Below the pieces are notes generated by a model that worked only from the letters and a program-made list of their open reading frames with translations, did no database searches and was not told where the DNA came from. From a virus, in the IMG/VR virus record IMGVR_UViG_3300045120_000089, positions 1 to 21,415 of that record: 21,415 bases of DNA; one strand, given 5' to 3'. How positions within the stretch are numbered: the stretch's first letter is position 1; the number at the start of each line of letters is the position of its first letter. Both the position numbers and the translations under genes were made by a program. Positions 7,367 through 15,623 of this stretch are shown here, piece after piece.

Positions 7367-7798
7367 ATGGCCGTTGGAGAAAAGAGCGCCCAGTCCTACG
7401 GCTGGGGAACGACGCTTAAGCAGCCGGTGCCAAGCGGCGACGGGGTGGAGATCCCGGCGCCGGGCTTCGATCACCGTTACACAGACACCAAGCACGTCGA
7501 TGTGACTGTTCCCGGAGGCCGGGTGTACCGCGCCGGCGGCGAGGGTGTGCCCGGCGTCGATGTGCTCTTCAACAACGCGGGTTCACACGAACTCCCGGTG
7601 TCTGTCACCGTCAGCAACAACACTCAGGAGGAATGGCCCCTGGGAGGCTCGATCTACGTGTTCGCGCCCCACCTTTTGTCGGCCGGGGCCAACGAATGGG
7701 ACGTGAAAGAGCAGATTTACGATCTCCAGCAGCGCGTCAAGGCTCTGGAGGACGCAACCCTGCAAGAAACCCAAAAACACGAGCCCGAAGCCGAGTGA
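7367..7798 (+). CDS. Hypothetical protein with C-terminal coiled coil
   Basis: A 143-residue protein with GGAGAG at 7354-7359, 7 bases before ATG 7367. Residues about 20-105 are beta-prone with many Gly and Pro (for example HVDVTVPGGRVYRAGG, VSVTVSNN and GSIYVFAP), resembling a small beta-sandwich. Residues about 112-132 (VKEQIYDLQQRVKALED) form a short coiled coil, and the tail is acidic. The stop overlaps the GTG start of the terminase (GTGA). Its position is where a small terminase subunit often lies, but I see no helix-turn-helix and the beta-rich body does not fit one. A virion decoration or fibre-linked protein is equally possible. Family not recognised. Confidence 0.75.
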   Translation: MAVGEKSAQSYGWGTTLKQPVPSGDGVEIPAPGFDHRYTDTKHVDVTVPGGRVYRAGGEGVPGVDVLFNNAGSHELPVSVTVSNNTQEEWPLGGSIYVFAPHLLSAGANEWDVKEQIYDLQQRVKALEDATLQETQKHEPEAE

Positions 7799-9363
7799 AC
7801 GACCAAAGTGAACTCAAACAGCTCTTATTGCGCCGGAAAGCGATCTTTTCGGCGCGCGACGACCTGATTGCGTTCGCCCGTTTCATGATGCCGGTGCCTG
7901 ACACGCCCGACGACGTTAACTTCTCGCTATATCGGCCCGCCAAGCACCACCGAGTGCTCGGCGCAGCCCTCGAAAAGGTCGAAAAAGGTGAGTTTTCGCG
8001 GCTTCAAATCACTCTTCCGCCGCGTCATGGGAAGACCAAGCTTGCGTCGCACCTATTCGCAGCTTGGTTTGCTGGCCGGAACCCCGAAAAGTCGATCATC
8101 GTCGCGACTTACAGCGAAAAATTCGCCTGGGACCATGGGAGAGCCGTCCGGGACATCATCGAAAACCCGCTTTTTCAGCAAGTTTTCCCCAATACGCGCC
8201 TTAAACCGGGCTCGGCGTCGATGGACCGGCTCGAAACCGAGCAGGGGGGCGTCCTCTTCTTCCTAGGGCGGGGTTCCGGAGCGACCGGGCGCGGCGCTGA
8301 CGTGATTTTGCTCGACGACCCGACCAAAGATCGAAAAGAAGCAGACAGTCCGACGATACGCGAGCAACTTTGGTCCTGGTACACCCAGGTCTTGCAGACA
8401 CGCCTGATGACCAAAGAAGGCCGCATCGTGATCATCCAGACACGGTGGCACGAAGACGATCTCATAGGCCGGCTCACAGATCCTACAAACCCGTGTTATT
8501 CCGTGAGCGAAGCGCAGAAATGGCGGGTGATCGACATGCCGGCGATTGCGCGCGAGAAAGACGTTCTCGGCCGCAAAGTGGGCGAGGCGTTGTGGCCGGA
8601 GCGCTTCGACCGCGACTATCTCGACAGTCTCCGGGAAACCGACATCAGAGGGTTTCAGGCGCTTTACCAGGGGCGCCCGACGCCCGAAGAGGGCTCTTTC
8701 TTCAAGGCGGTGTCGCTGCGCACCTACGTCAAGATGCGCGACATGCCGGGCAAGGAGCGGCTTCGCTATTACGGGGCCTCGGATCACGCGGTTTCGCTCG
8801 AACAGGGCCGCGACAAGACTTGCCTGATGATCATCGGTGTCGATGAGCGCGATGACATTTGGGTGCAACCCGACCTGTTCTGGCAGCAGGCAGACACCGC
8901 GACGGTGGTCGAGAACATGGTCCAGATGATGGACAAGTACCAGCCTTTATTCTGGTGGGCAGAAAAAGGGCACATTTCGAAGAGCATCGGCCCCTTCCTG
9001 CGCAAGCGCATGCTGGAGAAGCGGGTGTTCTGCACCATCGACGAAATCACGCCCATCGGCGACAAGCAGACACGCGCCCAATCGATGCAGGCGCGCATGA
9101 CGATGGGCAAGGTGGTTTTCCCCGGTTTCACCCGCTGGTGGGCGGAAGCCCACGACCAGATGCTCAAGTTTCCGCAGGGCGCGCACGACGACTTCGTCGA
9201 TACGCTTTCGCTCTTTGGCTATGGCCTGTATCGTCAGCGCGGCCAGCGCGCAGCGCCGAAAGAGAGTAAGACGCCGAAAATGCTCACTTACGGCTGGGTG
9301 ATCGAAGACGCCGCGCGCGAGCGTAAGAAAGAGCGTTCGCACATGACGGTCGGAGGCTGGTGA
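7795..9363 (+). CDS. terL: Terminase large subunit (packaging ATPase/nuclease)
   Basis: A 522-residue DNA-packaging motor. The N-terminal ATPase has a Walker A-like loop PPRHGKT (residues 75-81), a Walker B strand VILLDD (170-175), and the coupling segment IIQTRWHEDD (about 213-222). The C-terminal RNase H-like nuclease shows a first acidic strand with Asp330 (YYGASDHAV) and a terminal Asp pair (465-466, in HDDFVDTLSLF). Length is normal. The start GTG 7795 overlaps the previous stop; the open frame extends upstream to 7633, but only as a shadow. The protein packages DNA into the prohead through the portal encoded just downstream. Four CAGACAC motifs fall inside this gene, one of them within the coupling-segment codons. 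No small subunit is recognisable in the window. Confidence 0.95.
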   Translation: MNDQSELKQLLLRRKAIFSARDDLIAFARFMMPVPDTPDDVNFSLYRPAKHHRVLGAALEKVEKGEFSRLQITLPPRHGKTKLASHLFAAWFAGRNPEKSIIVATYSEKFAWDHGRAVRDIIENPLFQQVFPNTRLKPGSASMDRLETEQGGVLFFLGRGSGATGRGADVILLDDPTKDRKEADSPTIREQLWSWYTQVLQTRLMTKEGRIVIIQTRWHEDDLIGRLTDPTNPCYSVSEAQKWRVIDMPAIAREKDVLGRKVGEALWPERFDRDYLDSLRETDIRGFQALYQGRPTPEEGSFFKAVSLRTYVKMRDMPGKERLRYYGASDHAVSLEQGRDKTCLMIIGVDERDDIWVQPDLFWQQADTATVVENMVQMMDKYQPLFWWAEKGHISKSIGPFLRKRMLEKRVFCTIDEITPIGDKQTRAQSMQARMTMGKVVFPGFTRWWAEAHDQMLKFPQGAHDDFVDTLSLFGYGLYRQRGQRAAPKESKTPKMLTYGWVIEDAARERKKERSHMTVGGW

Positions 9364-9524
9364 TGGATCGTCGTTTCTGCGCCGTACTGCGAAAAATCCA
9401 TCGCGAAATCCTGGTCGAGTACGAAAAGCGAAATCCTAAGGTGGATTGGGAATTTAGCCTCAAGGGGGTCACAGCCAGGAAAAAAGCGGAAAACTCCCTA
9501 GAAAAGGGCCGTGAAAATGGCTGA
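9363..9524 (+). CDS. Small basic hypothetical ORF between terL and portal
   Basis: A 53-residue ORF whose ATG overlaps the terL stop (TGATG) and whose end overlaps the portal start by 8 bases. It is strongly charged: RRFCAVLRKIHREILVEYEK at residues 3-22, then a Lys/Glu-rich tail. It is predicted mainly helical. No family is recognised. Coupling at both ends supports translation, and its base use is more AT-rich than its neighbours. It might only be a spacer that keeps ribosomes moving from terL to the portal gene. Confidence 0.6.
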   Translation: MDRRFCAVLRKIHREILVEYEKRNPKVDWEFSLKGVTARKKAENSLEKGRENG

Positions 9525-11802
9525 TCTGCTCGCGCCTCCCGATCCGCTCGGCGACGCCTACGCCGACAACCCCGGCTTGTCGCTCGAACAGCTCATGGGG
9601 GTCGAGAAGCAGAACGAAGACCTTCTGGAGCGCGACCGCCCGGACCCGCCGGAACCCCGCAAGGAACTGGTCTCGGACTGGACCAACAAACTCAAGCGCG
9701 CCAAGAAATACTGGGAGCCGGTCTACAACCGGATGAAGGCCGACCAGGACTTCGCCGCCGGCTATCAGTGGTCGAAGGAAGAGAAAGACGACCGCTATGT
9801 CGCCAATCTCACGCTGCGTATCATCTCGCAGCGCGTGGCGTTCTTTTACGCCAAGAACCCCAAGTTCATCGCCCGGCGCCGCAAGCGCATTCTCAACGTT
9901 GCGTGGGACGGCGATCAGGCCACTTTGGTCGCGCTCCAGCAATCGGCGGCGCAAGTTTCGCAACAAGTGATGATGGGGGCGATGGACCCGGCGATGGCGC
10001 AGTCGGCGCAGCAATCGGCGATGCCGATCATCATGGACGCCGCGCGGGTCAAACAGGAAGAAGAGCAGCTCGACAAGATCGCCAAGACGCTCGAATACCT
10101 CTTTCGGGCCAACGTCGAGCAGGCGACCCACGACTTCAAGCAGATGATGAAAATGACGGTGCGACGCGCGTCAACGACCGGCGTCGGCTACGTCAAGCTC
10201 GGGTTCGAGCGCGTGATGCAGAAGAAGCCCGACATTGAGCAGCGCATCGCCGATATTTCCAATCGCCTCTCGACGCTCGAACGTCTCTCGGCCGATTTGC
10301 ACGACGATCAAACTGATACGAACGGGCCCGAAGCCGAGCAGCTACGGCTTCTGCTCCAGGATCTCGGCAACCAGATGCAGATCGTGGTCCGCGAGGGTCT
10401 GACGTTCGACTACCCAACGTCCATGTCCATCATTCCCGACCCGAAGCTCATATCGTTGCGGGAGTTCCTCGGCGCGGACTGGGTCGCCGAGGAGTATATT
10501 CTCTCGCCAAACGACGTGAAGGAAATCTACGAGGTTGATGTCGGCAAATCCTACAACGCTTACAAGGGCGTCGATGATGGCGTCACGGTCACTTCGCGCA
10601 GCGGGTTCGTGGTTCTCCAGGACAAAACCTCCAAGACCGAAGTGCGCGAAGGCGCCGACGGCCGTTCGTGCTGTGTCTGGGAAGTCTACAACCGCAAGGA
10701 CGGCCTGGTCTACACACTCTGCGACGGCTATCCCGACTTCCTGCGCGAGCCGGCGTCGCCCGAGGTTTACACCGACCGCTTCTGGCCGTGGTTTCCGCTG
10801 ACGCTGAACGAGATCGACCACGAGCGGCACGTCTTCCCGCCGAGCGATGTCAAGCTCATTCGCGACATGCAGATGGAGTACAACCGCTCGCGCCAGGGCA
10901 TGCGTGAGCACCGGCGCGCGGCGCGCCCCAAGACCGTCGTCGCCTCGGGCATGGTGGACGCGGAAGATCTCGAAAAACTGTCGAACCACCCCGACAATGC
11001 GATCATCGAGCTGAACGGCTTGCAGCCAGGTCAAAAGGTCGAAGACTTGTTGCAGGCATTCCGTGGTCCCCCCATTGATCCGAACCTCTACGAGACCGAG
11101 CAGAACTTTGCCGACATGATGCGCGTGTCCGGCATCCAGGACGCCAACATCGGCGCGACTTCGGGCGCTCCGAGCGCCACGCAATCCAACATAGCGGAGG
11201 CGTCGCGCGCCACCGCGATGGGTTCGAACATCGACGACATCGACGATATTCTCACCAGTTTGGCGCGTTCCGGGTCGCAGATCCTGCTCCAGGAGTGCAG
11301 TACAGACACCGTCAAGCGGATCGTCGGCGAGGGTTCGGTTTGGCCCGAAATGACCCGCCAGCAAATTTCAGACGAGCTTTGGCTCCAGATCGAGGCGGGC
11401 TCGACGGGCCGGCCGAACCAGGCGCAGGAAATCGCCAACGCCGAACGGCTGTTCCCTCTTCTTATGCAGCTTCCTGGCATTAAGCCCGAGTGGCTCGCCA
11501 AAGAGCTGATCAAGCGCCTCGACGACAAGCTCGACATCACCACGGCGTTCCAAAGTATGCTGCCGTCGATCATCGCCATGAACGGCATGGCTTCGCGCTT
11601 GGGGCAAGGCCCGCAAGCGCCAGGGGGTCCGATGGATTTCCCCGGCGCCGGCGCGGCCCAGGGACCGGCGGGCGCGGCCAACGCTCCCCAGGGCGCTCCT
11701 CCTGGAGCCCAGCGCCCGCCCGGCCAGGTGCCGGGACCGCCGCCCCATAATCCGATGCCTGGTCCCGTCGCGCCTCCTTCTGGAGGACATCCCATTGCGT
11801 GA
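9517..11802 (+). CDS. Portal protein (P22-like)
   Basis: A 761-residue portal protein, expected to form the dodecameric ring at the capsid vertex through which DNA enters and leaves. Features fitting P22-type portals include KRAKKYWEPVYNRMKADQDF near residue 50, RYVANLTLRIISQRVAFFYA near 90, the wing region ending FDYPTSMSIIPDP, and the stem/clip part with DVKLIRDMQMEYNRSRQGMR. The last 80 residues are Gly/Pro/Ala-rich and probably disordered. An alternative start is GTG 9511, two codons upstream; ATG 9517 has AAAAGGG at 9502-9508 in front. Length is normal for this type. The position between terL and scaffold is canonical. Confidence 0.9.
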   Translation: MADLLAPPDPLGDAYADNPGLSLEQLMGVEKQNEDLLERDRPDPPEPRKELVSDWTNKLKRAKKYWEPVYNRMKADQDFAAGYQWSKEEKDDRYVANLTLRIISQRVAFFYAKNPKFIARRRKRILNVAWDGDQATLVALQQSAAQVSQQVMMGAMDPAMAQSAQQSAMPIIMDAARVKQEEEQLDKIAKTLEYLFRANVEQATHDFKQMMKMTVRRASTTGVGYVKLGFERVMQKKPDIEQRIADISNRLSTLERLSADLHDDQTDTNGPEAEQLRLLLQDLGNQMQIVVREGLTFDYPTSMSIIPDPKLISLREFLGADWVAEEYILSPNDVKEIYEVDVGKSYNAYKGVDDGVTVTSRSGFVVLQDKTSKTEVREGADGRSCCVWEVYNRKDGLVYTLCDGYPDFLREPASPEVYTDRFWPWFPLTLNEIDHERHVFPPSDVKLIRDMQMEYNRSRQGMREHRRAARPKTVVASGMVDAEDLEKLSNHPDNAIIELNGLQPGQKVEDLLQAFRGPPIDPNLYETEQNFADMMRVSGIQDANIGATSGAPSATQSNIAEASRATAMGSNIDDIDDILTSLARSGSQILLQECSTDTVKRIVGEGSVWPEMTRQQISDELWLQIEAGSTGRPNQAQEIANAERLFPLLMQLPGIKPEWLAKELIKRLDDKLDITTAFQSMLPSIIAMNGMASRLGQGPQAPGGPMDFPGAGAAQGPAGAANAPQGAPPGAQRPPGQVPGPPPHNPMPGPVAPPSGGHPIA

Positions 11803-11803
11803 T

Positions 11804-11851
11804 CCCGTGTCTGCGCGTATTGGTCACAGGCACGGGCAGACACGCCCCGTG
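11804..11851. other. Inverted repeats of the CAGACAC motif between portal and scaffold
   Basis: CGTGTCTGC (11806-11814) and GCAGACACG (11836-11844) are perfect 9-bp inverted arms with a 21-base loop. CACGGG (11831-11836) can also pair with CCCGTG at 11846-11851 (9-base loop holding the motif) or with CCCGTG at 11804-11809. The arms are mutually exclusive. No T tract follows, so this is not a standard intrinsic terminator. It fills most of the 63-base gap before the scaffold gene and ends just at its ribosome site. Confidence 0.75.
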
Positions 11852-11865
11852 GAGACTTCGACGTA

Positions 11866-12912
11866 ATGGCAGAGAGTTCGTCGCCTGCCGAACCCGGCCC
11901 AGAGAGCTTGCACGACGCGGCGGAAGCCGCATCGCACGAACCCTCTTCGGCCAAATCCGACGTAACCGCCTCCCCGTCAGAGGCTGAGAAGAGCGATAGT
12001 AAAGAGACGCTTCTCGAAGCGGTGCTCAAGGCGGTCAAGCCCGCCGACGACGCCGACGAGGAAGCGCCTGCCGGGACTTCGCCACCCTCGGAGAGCGCCA
12101 CCAGTCCAGCCGACGCCAAGAGCGAAGGGGACAAGGCCGATCTAACCAAAGACCCGACTGCCGAAGAGCTTGCGGCGTTCAACAAACGGACCCGCGACCG
12201 CGTCGAGCAGTTGATTGGACAGCGCAACTCTTATCGCGCCGAAGCCGAGGTTACGCAGACACTCCGGAATTTTCTCGTCACGAATGACATCGCGCGAGAA
12301 GATTTCCAGTTGACGCTCGACCTGGCCGCCGCGATGCGCAGGGGCGACTTCAAGGCGTTTTTGGAAGGTGTCGGACCCTATGTCCAACTCGCTACCCAGG
12401 CGTTGGGGGTAACGCTTCCGCCGGATCTCCAGAACGAAGTCCAGCAGCAGCGTTTGACGTTCGACGCGGCAGCGCAGATGTCGCGCGACAGGTATGCGAG
12501 AGCCTTGGCCGAGCAGCGCGCGACCCGCGCCACGCAAGTCCTCAACACTCACGAAACCTCAGCGCAACAGCAGCATTTGTCCCGCACCATCGAGAACACG
12601 GTTTCTCAGTGGGAAGCGGGCATCCGTCAGACCGACCCGGACTATGGGCGCAAGGAAGAAACCGTTCGGCAACTTCTTTGGTCCGTCGTTCAGGAGCAGG
12701 GCGCGCCCCGCTCCCCCGAACACGCCGTCGAGATCGCGAAAGAGGCTTACGCCCGGGCAAACCGGACGCTTTCTGCTTTCGCGCCCCAACGTCAACCGAC
12801 CCGAGCCGTTCCGAGCAGCGTCAACAACCGCGCCGCGTCGGGCGCACGCTCGGAACCGCGCTCCATGATGGAAGCGGCTGAACTCGGGCTTGCGCGCGCT
12901 CGCGGGGCTTAA
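11866..12912 (+). CDS. Scaffolding protein
   Basis: A 348-residue, largely helical protein placed between portal and major capsid genes, the standard place for an internal scaffold that guides prohead assembly and then leaves. Residues 1-95 are Ser/Pro/Ala/Asp/Glu-rich and disordered. Residues about 100-300 are helical with Gln-rich stretches (DLQNEVQQQRLTFDAAAQM, QQQHLSRTIENTV). The C-terminus is basic and Ser/Arg-rich (APQRQPTRAVPSSVNNRAAS), as in scaffolds that dock onto coat protein. No protease gene is seen nearby, as expected for a P22-like scaffold. GGAGA at 11851-11855 precedes ATG 11866. I assign the role by context and composition rather than by a signature. Confidence 0.8.
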   Translation: MAESSSPAEPGPESLHDAAEAASHEPSSAKSDVTASPSEAEKSDSKETLLEAVLKAVKPADDADEEAPAGTSPPSESATSPADAKSEGDKADLTKDPTAEELAAFNKRTRDRVEQLIGQRNSYRAEAEVTQTLRNFLVTNDIAREDFQLTLDLAAAMRRGDFKAFLEGVGPYVQLATQALGVTLPPDLQNEVQQQRLTFDAAAQMSRDRYARALAEQRATRATQVLNTHETSAQQQHLSRTIENTVSQWEAGIRQTDPDYGRKEETVRQLLWSVVQEQGAPRSPEHAVEIAKEAYARANRTLSAFAPQRQPTRAVPSSVNNRAASGARSEPRSMMEAAELGLARARGA

Positions 12913-12933
12913 CAGCTCTGACGGAGCCCCAAG

Positions 12934-14049
12934 ATGGCATTCACAGCAGGCGAAATCGCGTCCATCGCCAATTCGGCGCTCGACTTCTACTTCAACAAAG
13001 GCGGCCAGTTCGACCAGACGATCCAGAACAAGCCGCTTCTCAACAAGATGGAGGGCTCGAAGAAAACCTTCCCCGGCGGCAAGGGCAATATCTCACTGGC
13101 AGTCGTCGGCGCGTATGGCGACGGCTCCGGCAACGACGTGGTCAAGGGCTACAGCCACAACGACGCGGTCGGGTTCTTCACCCCGGCCAACATCAAGCGG
13201 GCGAACTACCCCTGGCGCGAGCACCACATCGGTCTGACGCTCACCCACACCGAGCTTAAGATCGATGGGATCAGCGTCGTAGACACCAACGGCGAGCGCA
13301 CCGCCGAGCACTCGAAGCGCGAAATGACGGTGCTCGTCAACCTCCTCGAACAGAAGCTGTTCTCACTCGGCGAGCAGTACGCGCGCACGATGAACGCGCT
13401 TCTGTGGGGCGACGGCGTGGCGGACGCCAAGGCTCTCGCCGGCATGCAGTCGATCATCAAGGCGAACCCCTGCACCGGCACGGTCGGCGGCATCGACCAG
13501 ACGACCGCGACCGGCTCCAACTGGTGGCGTAATCGGGCGAGGACCGCCGCGATGGCGACGCAAATTGGAACCGTGCCTGGCGACGCGATCTCCGGCGGCG
13601 GCCCCGTTACCTCGGCCACGACAGCCGGCGGCGCCCTGCTCCAGGCGCTCCAGCACGAGTATTTCCAGCTCATTCGTTATGGCGGCAAGCCAACGATGGC
13701 GCTGGCCGGCAGCGCGTTCATCGACGCCCTGATGATCGAGCGCCGGGCGAACGGCTTCTACTCGATGACCGGGTTCTCGAACTCGCAGGATGTCTCTTCG
13801 GGCGACATCATCCTGGCCGGCGGGACCAAGGTGCAATACGACCCGACCCTCGACGATCTCGGGTTCTCCAAGCGGATGTACTGGTTCGATCCCCGGTGCA
13901 TTTTCCTGATGGCGATGGAAGACGAGTGGCGCAAGGACCACACCCCGGCGCGGCCCTACAACATCTTCGTTCTCTACAAGAGCATCACGAGCACCGGCCA
14001 GATGGTGGCGTCCCAGCTCAATTCGTCGCTGGTTATCGACATCACCTAG
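12934..14049 (+). CDS. Major capsid protein
   Basis: A 371-residue coat protein immediately after the scaffold. The N-terminus (AFTAGEIASIANSALDFYFN) is followed by a glycine-rich KTFPGGKGNISLAVVGAYGD region like the flexible arm of HK97-fold coats. WREHHIGLTLTHTELKIDG and the long helix MTVLVNLLEQKLFSLGEQYA fit the spine helix. The C-terminal half contains SGDIILAGGTKVQYDPTLDD and ends with strand-rich SSLVIDIT. Cysteines are few. The ribosome site CGGAG (12922-12926) precedes ATG 12934. HK97 fold is assumed as for all tailed phages; no single residue signature proves it. The clean base composition and strongest start region fit high expression. Confidence 0.88.
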   Translation: MAFTAGEIASIANSALDFYFNKGGQFDQTIQNKPLLNKMEGSKKTFPGGKGNISLAVVGAYGDGSGNDVVKGYSHNDAVGFFTPANIKRANYPWREHHIGLTLTHTELKIDGISVVDTNGERTAEHSKREMTVLVNLLEQKLFSLGEQYARTMNALLWGDGVADAKALAGMQSIIKANPCTGTVGGIDQTTATGSNWWRNRARTAAMATQIGTVPGDAISGGGPVTSATTAGGALLQALQHEYFQLIRYGGKPTMALAGSAFIDALMIERRANGFYSMTGFSNSQDVSSGDIILAGGTKVQYDPTLDDLGFSKRMYWFDPRCIFLMAMEDEWRKDHTPARPYNIFVLYKSITSTGQMVASQLNSSLVIDIT

Positions 14050-14178
14050 AGGTATCGTGTCTGCGCGTTCGCTTCGGTGTCCCTTGGCGAGTTGGCCATA
14101 GTTGCAGGGGTAACTCTCCAGTCGTAAGGCCGGAGAGCTATGTCGCCGGGCGGGCGCGGTCATTCAGGAGGTTCGGAT
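14050..14178 (+). other. Gap after the capsid gene with a hairpin and a motif copy
   Basis: This 129-base gap, one of the longest in the block, has a reverse CAGACAC motif at 14057-14063. It also has an inverted repeat CTCTCC (14114-14119) / GGAGAG (14132-14137) with a 12-base loop. No T tract follows, so it is at most a Rho-dependent or mRNA-processing or stability element after the highly expressed capsid gene. The ribosome site AGGAGG at 14166-14171 belongs to the next gene. Confidence 0.45.
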
Positions 14179-14361
14179 ATGGCCAAGGGTCCGATTAAAA
14201 AAAGCGGTTCGTTCGAAGGAAAATCGAACAAACTCGGTCATGGCGGGCGCGCTGCGCAACTCGAAGCGCGCGGCGTTCCCGGCGGCGTAATCGGAAAACT
14301 AGCTCGTGAAGCGCAAGCGGCCCCGGGGCAAAAGAATTACCACGGAAGCCGCAAGAAATAG
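14179..14361 (+). CDS. Small basic conserved phage protein
   Basis: A 60-residue, strongly basic protein starting at ATG 14179, 7 bases after a perfect AGGAGG. An in-frame start at 14140 lacks such a site and would hide it. The sequence is Gly/Lys/Arg-rich: KSNKLGHGGRAAQLEARGVP at residues 15-34 and APGQKNYHGSRKK at the end. This general pattern is familiar from uncharacterised small proteins near capsid genes of alphaproteobacterial phages, but I know of no tested function. Binding to packaged DNA or to the capsid interior is plausible from the charge and position. Confidence 0.8.
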   Translation: MAKGPIKKSGSFEGKSNKLGHGGRAAQLEARGVPGGVIGKLAREAQAAPGQKNYHGSRKK

Positions 14362-14402
14362 AGTTCTCGCGCGTTGAACTGGTGTTGATCAGGAGAACCC
14401 CG

Positions 14403-15032
14403 ATGACTTCCAAAGATAACCACAAGCCCCCCGCTCCCCCGGTGCGAGACATGCCCGGCCAGAAGCACCCGCCGTCACCAAGCGCCGCGCAGCCGCCGCG
14501 CCCGCCGTCGCCCCCGCCCCCGCCCCCGCCGCGCCCCGGAACTCCCCCGCCGCCGCCCCCGCGTCCCGCCGCATCCGGCGCCCCGCGTGACCCCGTGCTG
14601 GGGACAGTCGATCCGTTAAAGCGCGAGACCGAGACGCTTCCGGTGCAGGCGCATCCCGGCCCCGACCGGGGAGAGCCCGTCGGCCACGCCCGGCATGCCG
14701 AGACACCGGAAGAAGTCGAGAAGATCTCGGCGATGGAAGGCTTCGGTTCCGACGAAAGGAAGGTTCCGCCTCCCGGCTCGCGCCACTTTGTCGCCGGGCA
14801 ACCCGTGGACGACGAAGAGTGGGAGAAGACCGAGAACGAAGCCAACCGCCTCGCCGATGCGGGCCGCGCGCAGCGCACCGAAGCCGAGAAGCGATTGGCC
14901 GCGAACAACCCGGGCGATCCCGATTATCATCCGGTTGACCCCGATCACCGCGATCCGCAGGCCGGGGGCAAGCGCGCAGACACCAATCCTGATCCTCATC
15001 GCCCCGAGGACGAGGACAAACACAAAAGGTAA
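14403..15032 (+). CDS. Proline-rich, charged disordered protein
   Basis: A 209-residue protein with AGGAGA at 14391-14396 before ATG 14403; an upstream in-frame start at 14382 would run over that site. Residues about 15-65 consist mainly of Pro, with runs of seven and six (SPPPPPPPRPGTPPPPPPRP). The rest is highly charged, with Glu/Asp/Lys/Arg and a C-terminal part full of DP, HP and RPED units (for example DYHPVDPDHRDPQ). No fold or family is evident; it is probably disordered throughout. Such proteins can be capsid accessory, linker or assembly factors. The low-complexity G+C of the proline run also gives long open frames on the other strand, which I regard as shadows. Confidence 0.75.
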   Translation: MTSKDNHKPPAPPVRDMPGQKHPPSPSAAQPPRPPSPPPPPPPRPGTPPPPPPRPAASGAPRDPVLGTVDPLKRETETLPVQAHPGPDRGEPVGHARHAETPEEVEKISAMEGFGSDERKVPPPGSRHFVAGQPVDDEEWEKTENEANRLADAGRAQRTEAEKRLAANNPGDPDYHPVDPDHRDPQAGGKRADTNPDPHRPEDEDKHKR

Positions 15033-15035
15033 GCA

Positions 15036-15443
15036 ATGGTAGAGCGCGAAGAAGGCTACATGCAGCAGCACCTCTGCGGCTGCAAAATCGACATCGCCGG
15101 CGAAGGGCTGACCGTGGTGGACCGGACTGACAATCCGGTCCCCTGGCCGGAGATCCTCATTCTCCAGTCGGTCCACGGCGACCAGGCGATCTTCGACATT
15201 CGCCCGGTGGCGCTCGCTTCGCGCGAGACGCCGCTGCGCGAGAAGGAGCGCATGTCGTTGATCTATGGGCGCGACGCGGTCGAAGCAGTGTACGCCGGGA
15301 AGGGGTTCCGCATGGAATGGTTCATGCCCGGCTGGCCCATCGACCCGGCCAAAGCGCCGAAGAAGCCGCTGAACGACCGCCCTAAGCGGGTGCAGCAACG
15401 CCGGCCCGATGATGACGAGGGCGCCGCCGACGCCCGGATTTGA
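15036..15443 (+). CDS. Hypothetical protein
   Basis: A 135-residue protein starting 3 bases after the previous stop, with AAAAGG at 15024-15029 as a modest ribosome site. The first 100 residues look like a folded alpha/beta domain: MQQHLCGCKIDIAGEGLTVV, PWPEILILQSVHGDQAIFDI and FRMEWFMPGWPID are the clearest parts. The last 30 residues are charged and disordered (RPKRVQQRRPDDDEG). The Cys-x-Cys pair near residue 14 might bind metal, but no partner cysteines are seen. I do not recognise the family. Its place among capsid accessory genes suggests a virion or assembly part. Confidence 0.7.
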   Translation: MVEREEGYMQQHLCGCKIDIAGEGLTVVDRTDNPVPWPEILILQSVHGDQAIFDIRPVALASRETPLREKERMSLIYGRDAVEAVYAGKGFRMEWFMPGWPIDPAKAPKKPLNDRPKRVQQRRPDDDEGAADARI

Positions 15444-15452
15444 GAGGAAAGA

Positions 15453-15623
15453 ATGAGCCTCCTCGGTGTCGTTCTCGTCGTCATCGTGGTCCTGATCCTG
15501 TTCGGCGGGATCAGTCCCGGAACGCCGTGGGGCTATGGCTACGGCGTCGGGCATTACGGCGTCGGCGGCATCGGGTTGATCCTGGTGATCCTCCTCGTTT
15601 TACTATTGCTCGGGCGGATATGA
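15453..15623 (+). CDS. DUF3309-like small membrane protein
   Basis: A 56-residue protein with GAGAGGAAA just before ATG 15453. Two hydrophobic helices (residues 2-20, LLGVVLVVIVVLILFGG, and 38-55, GGIGLILVILLVLLLLGRI) flank a Gly/Tyr/Trp-rich loop (TPWGYGYGVGHYGVGG). This two-helix pattern with an aromatic-glycine loop and the final LLLLGRI matches what I remember of the DUF3309 family, common in Rhizobiales chromosomes. Function is unknown. It overlaps the next tiny membrane gene (ATGA). In a phage it might be an alternative holin, a virion membrane-channel component or a gene taken from the host. Confidence 0.75.
   Translation: MSLLGVVLVVIVVLILFGGISPGTPWGYGYGVGHYGVGGIGLILVILLVLLLLGRI

Noticed and set aside
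11088-12227. 379-codon antisense frame across portal and scaffold
   Set aside because: Low-complexity Ser/Gly/Pro content opposite two well-supported genes and across their gap; no ribosome site.
14114-14137. Intrinsic terminator after the capsid gene
   Set aside because: A 6-bp stem is present but no T tract follows, so I list it only as a hairpin.
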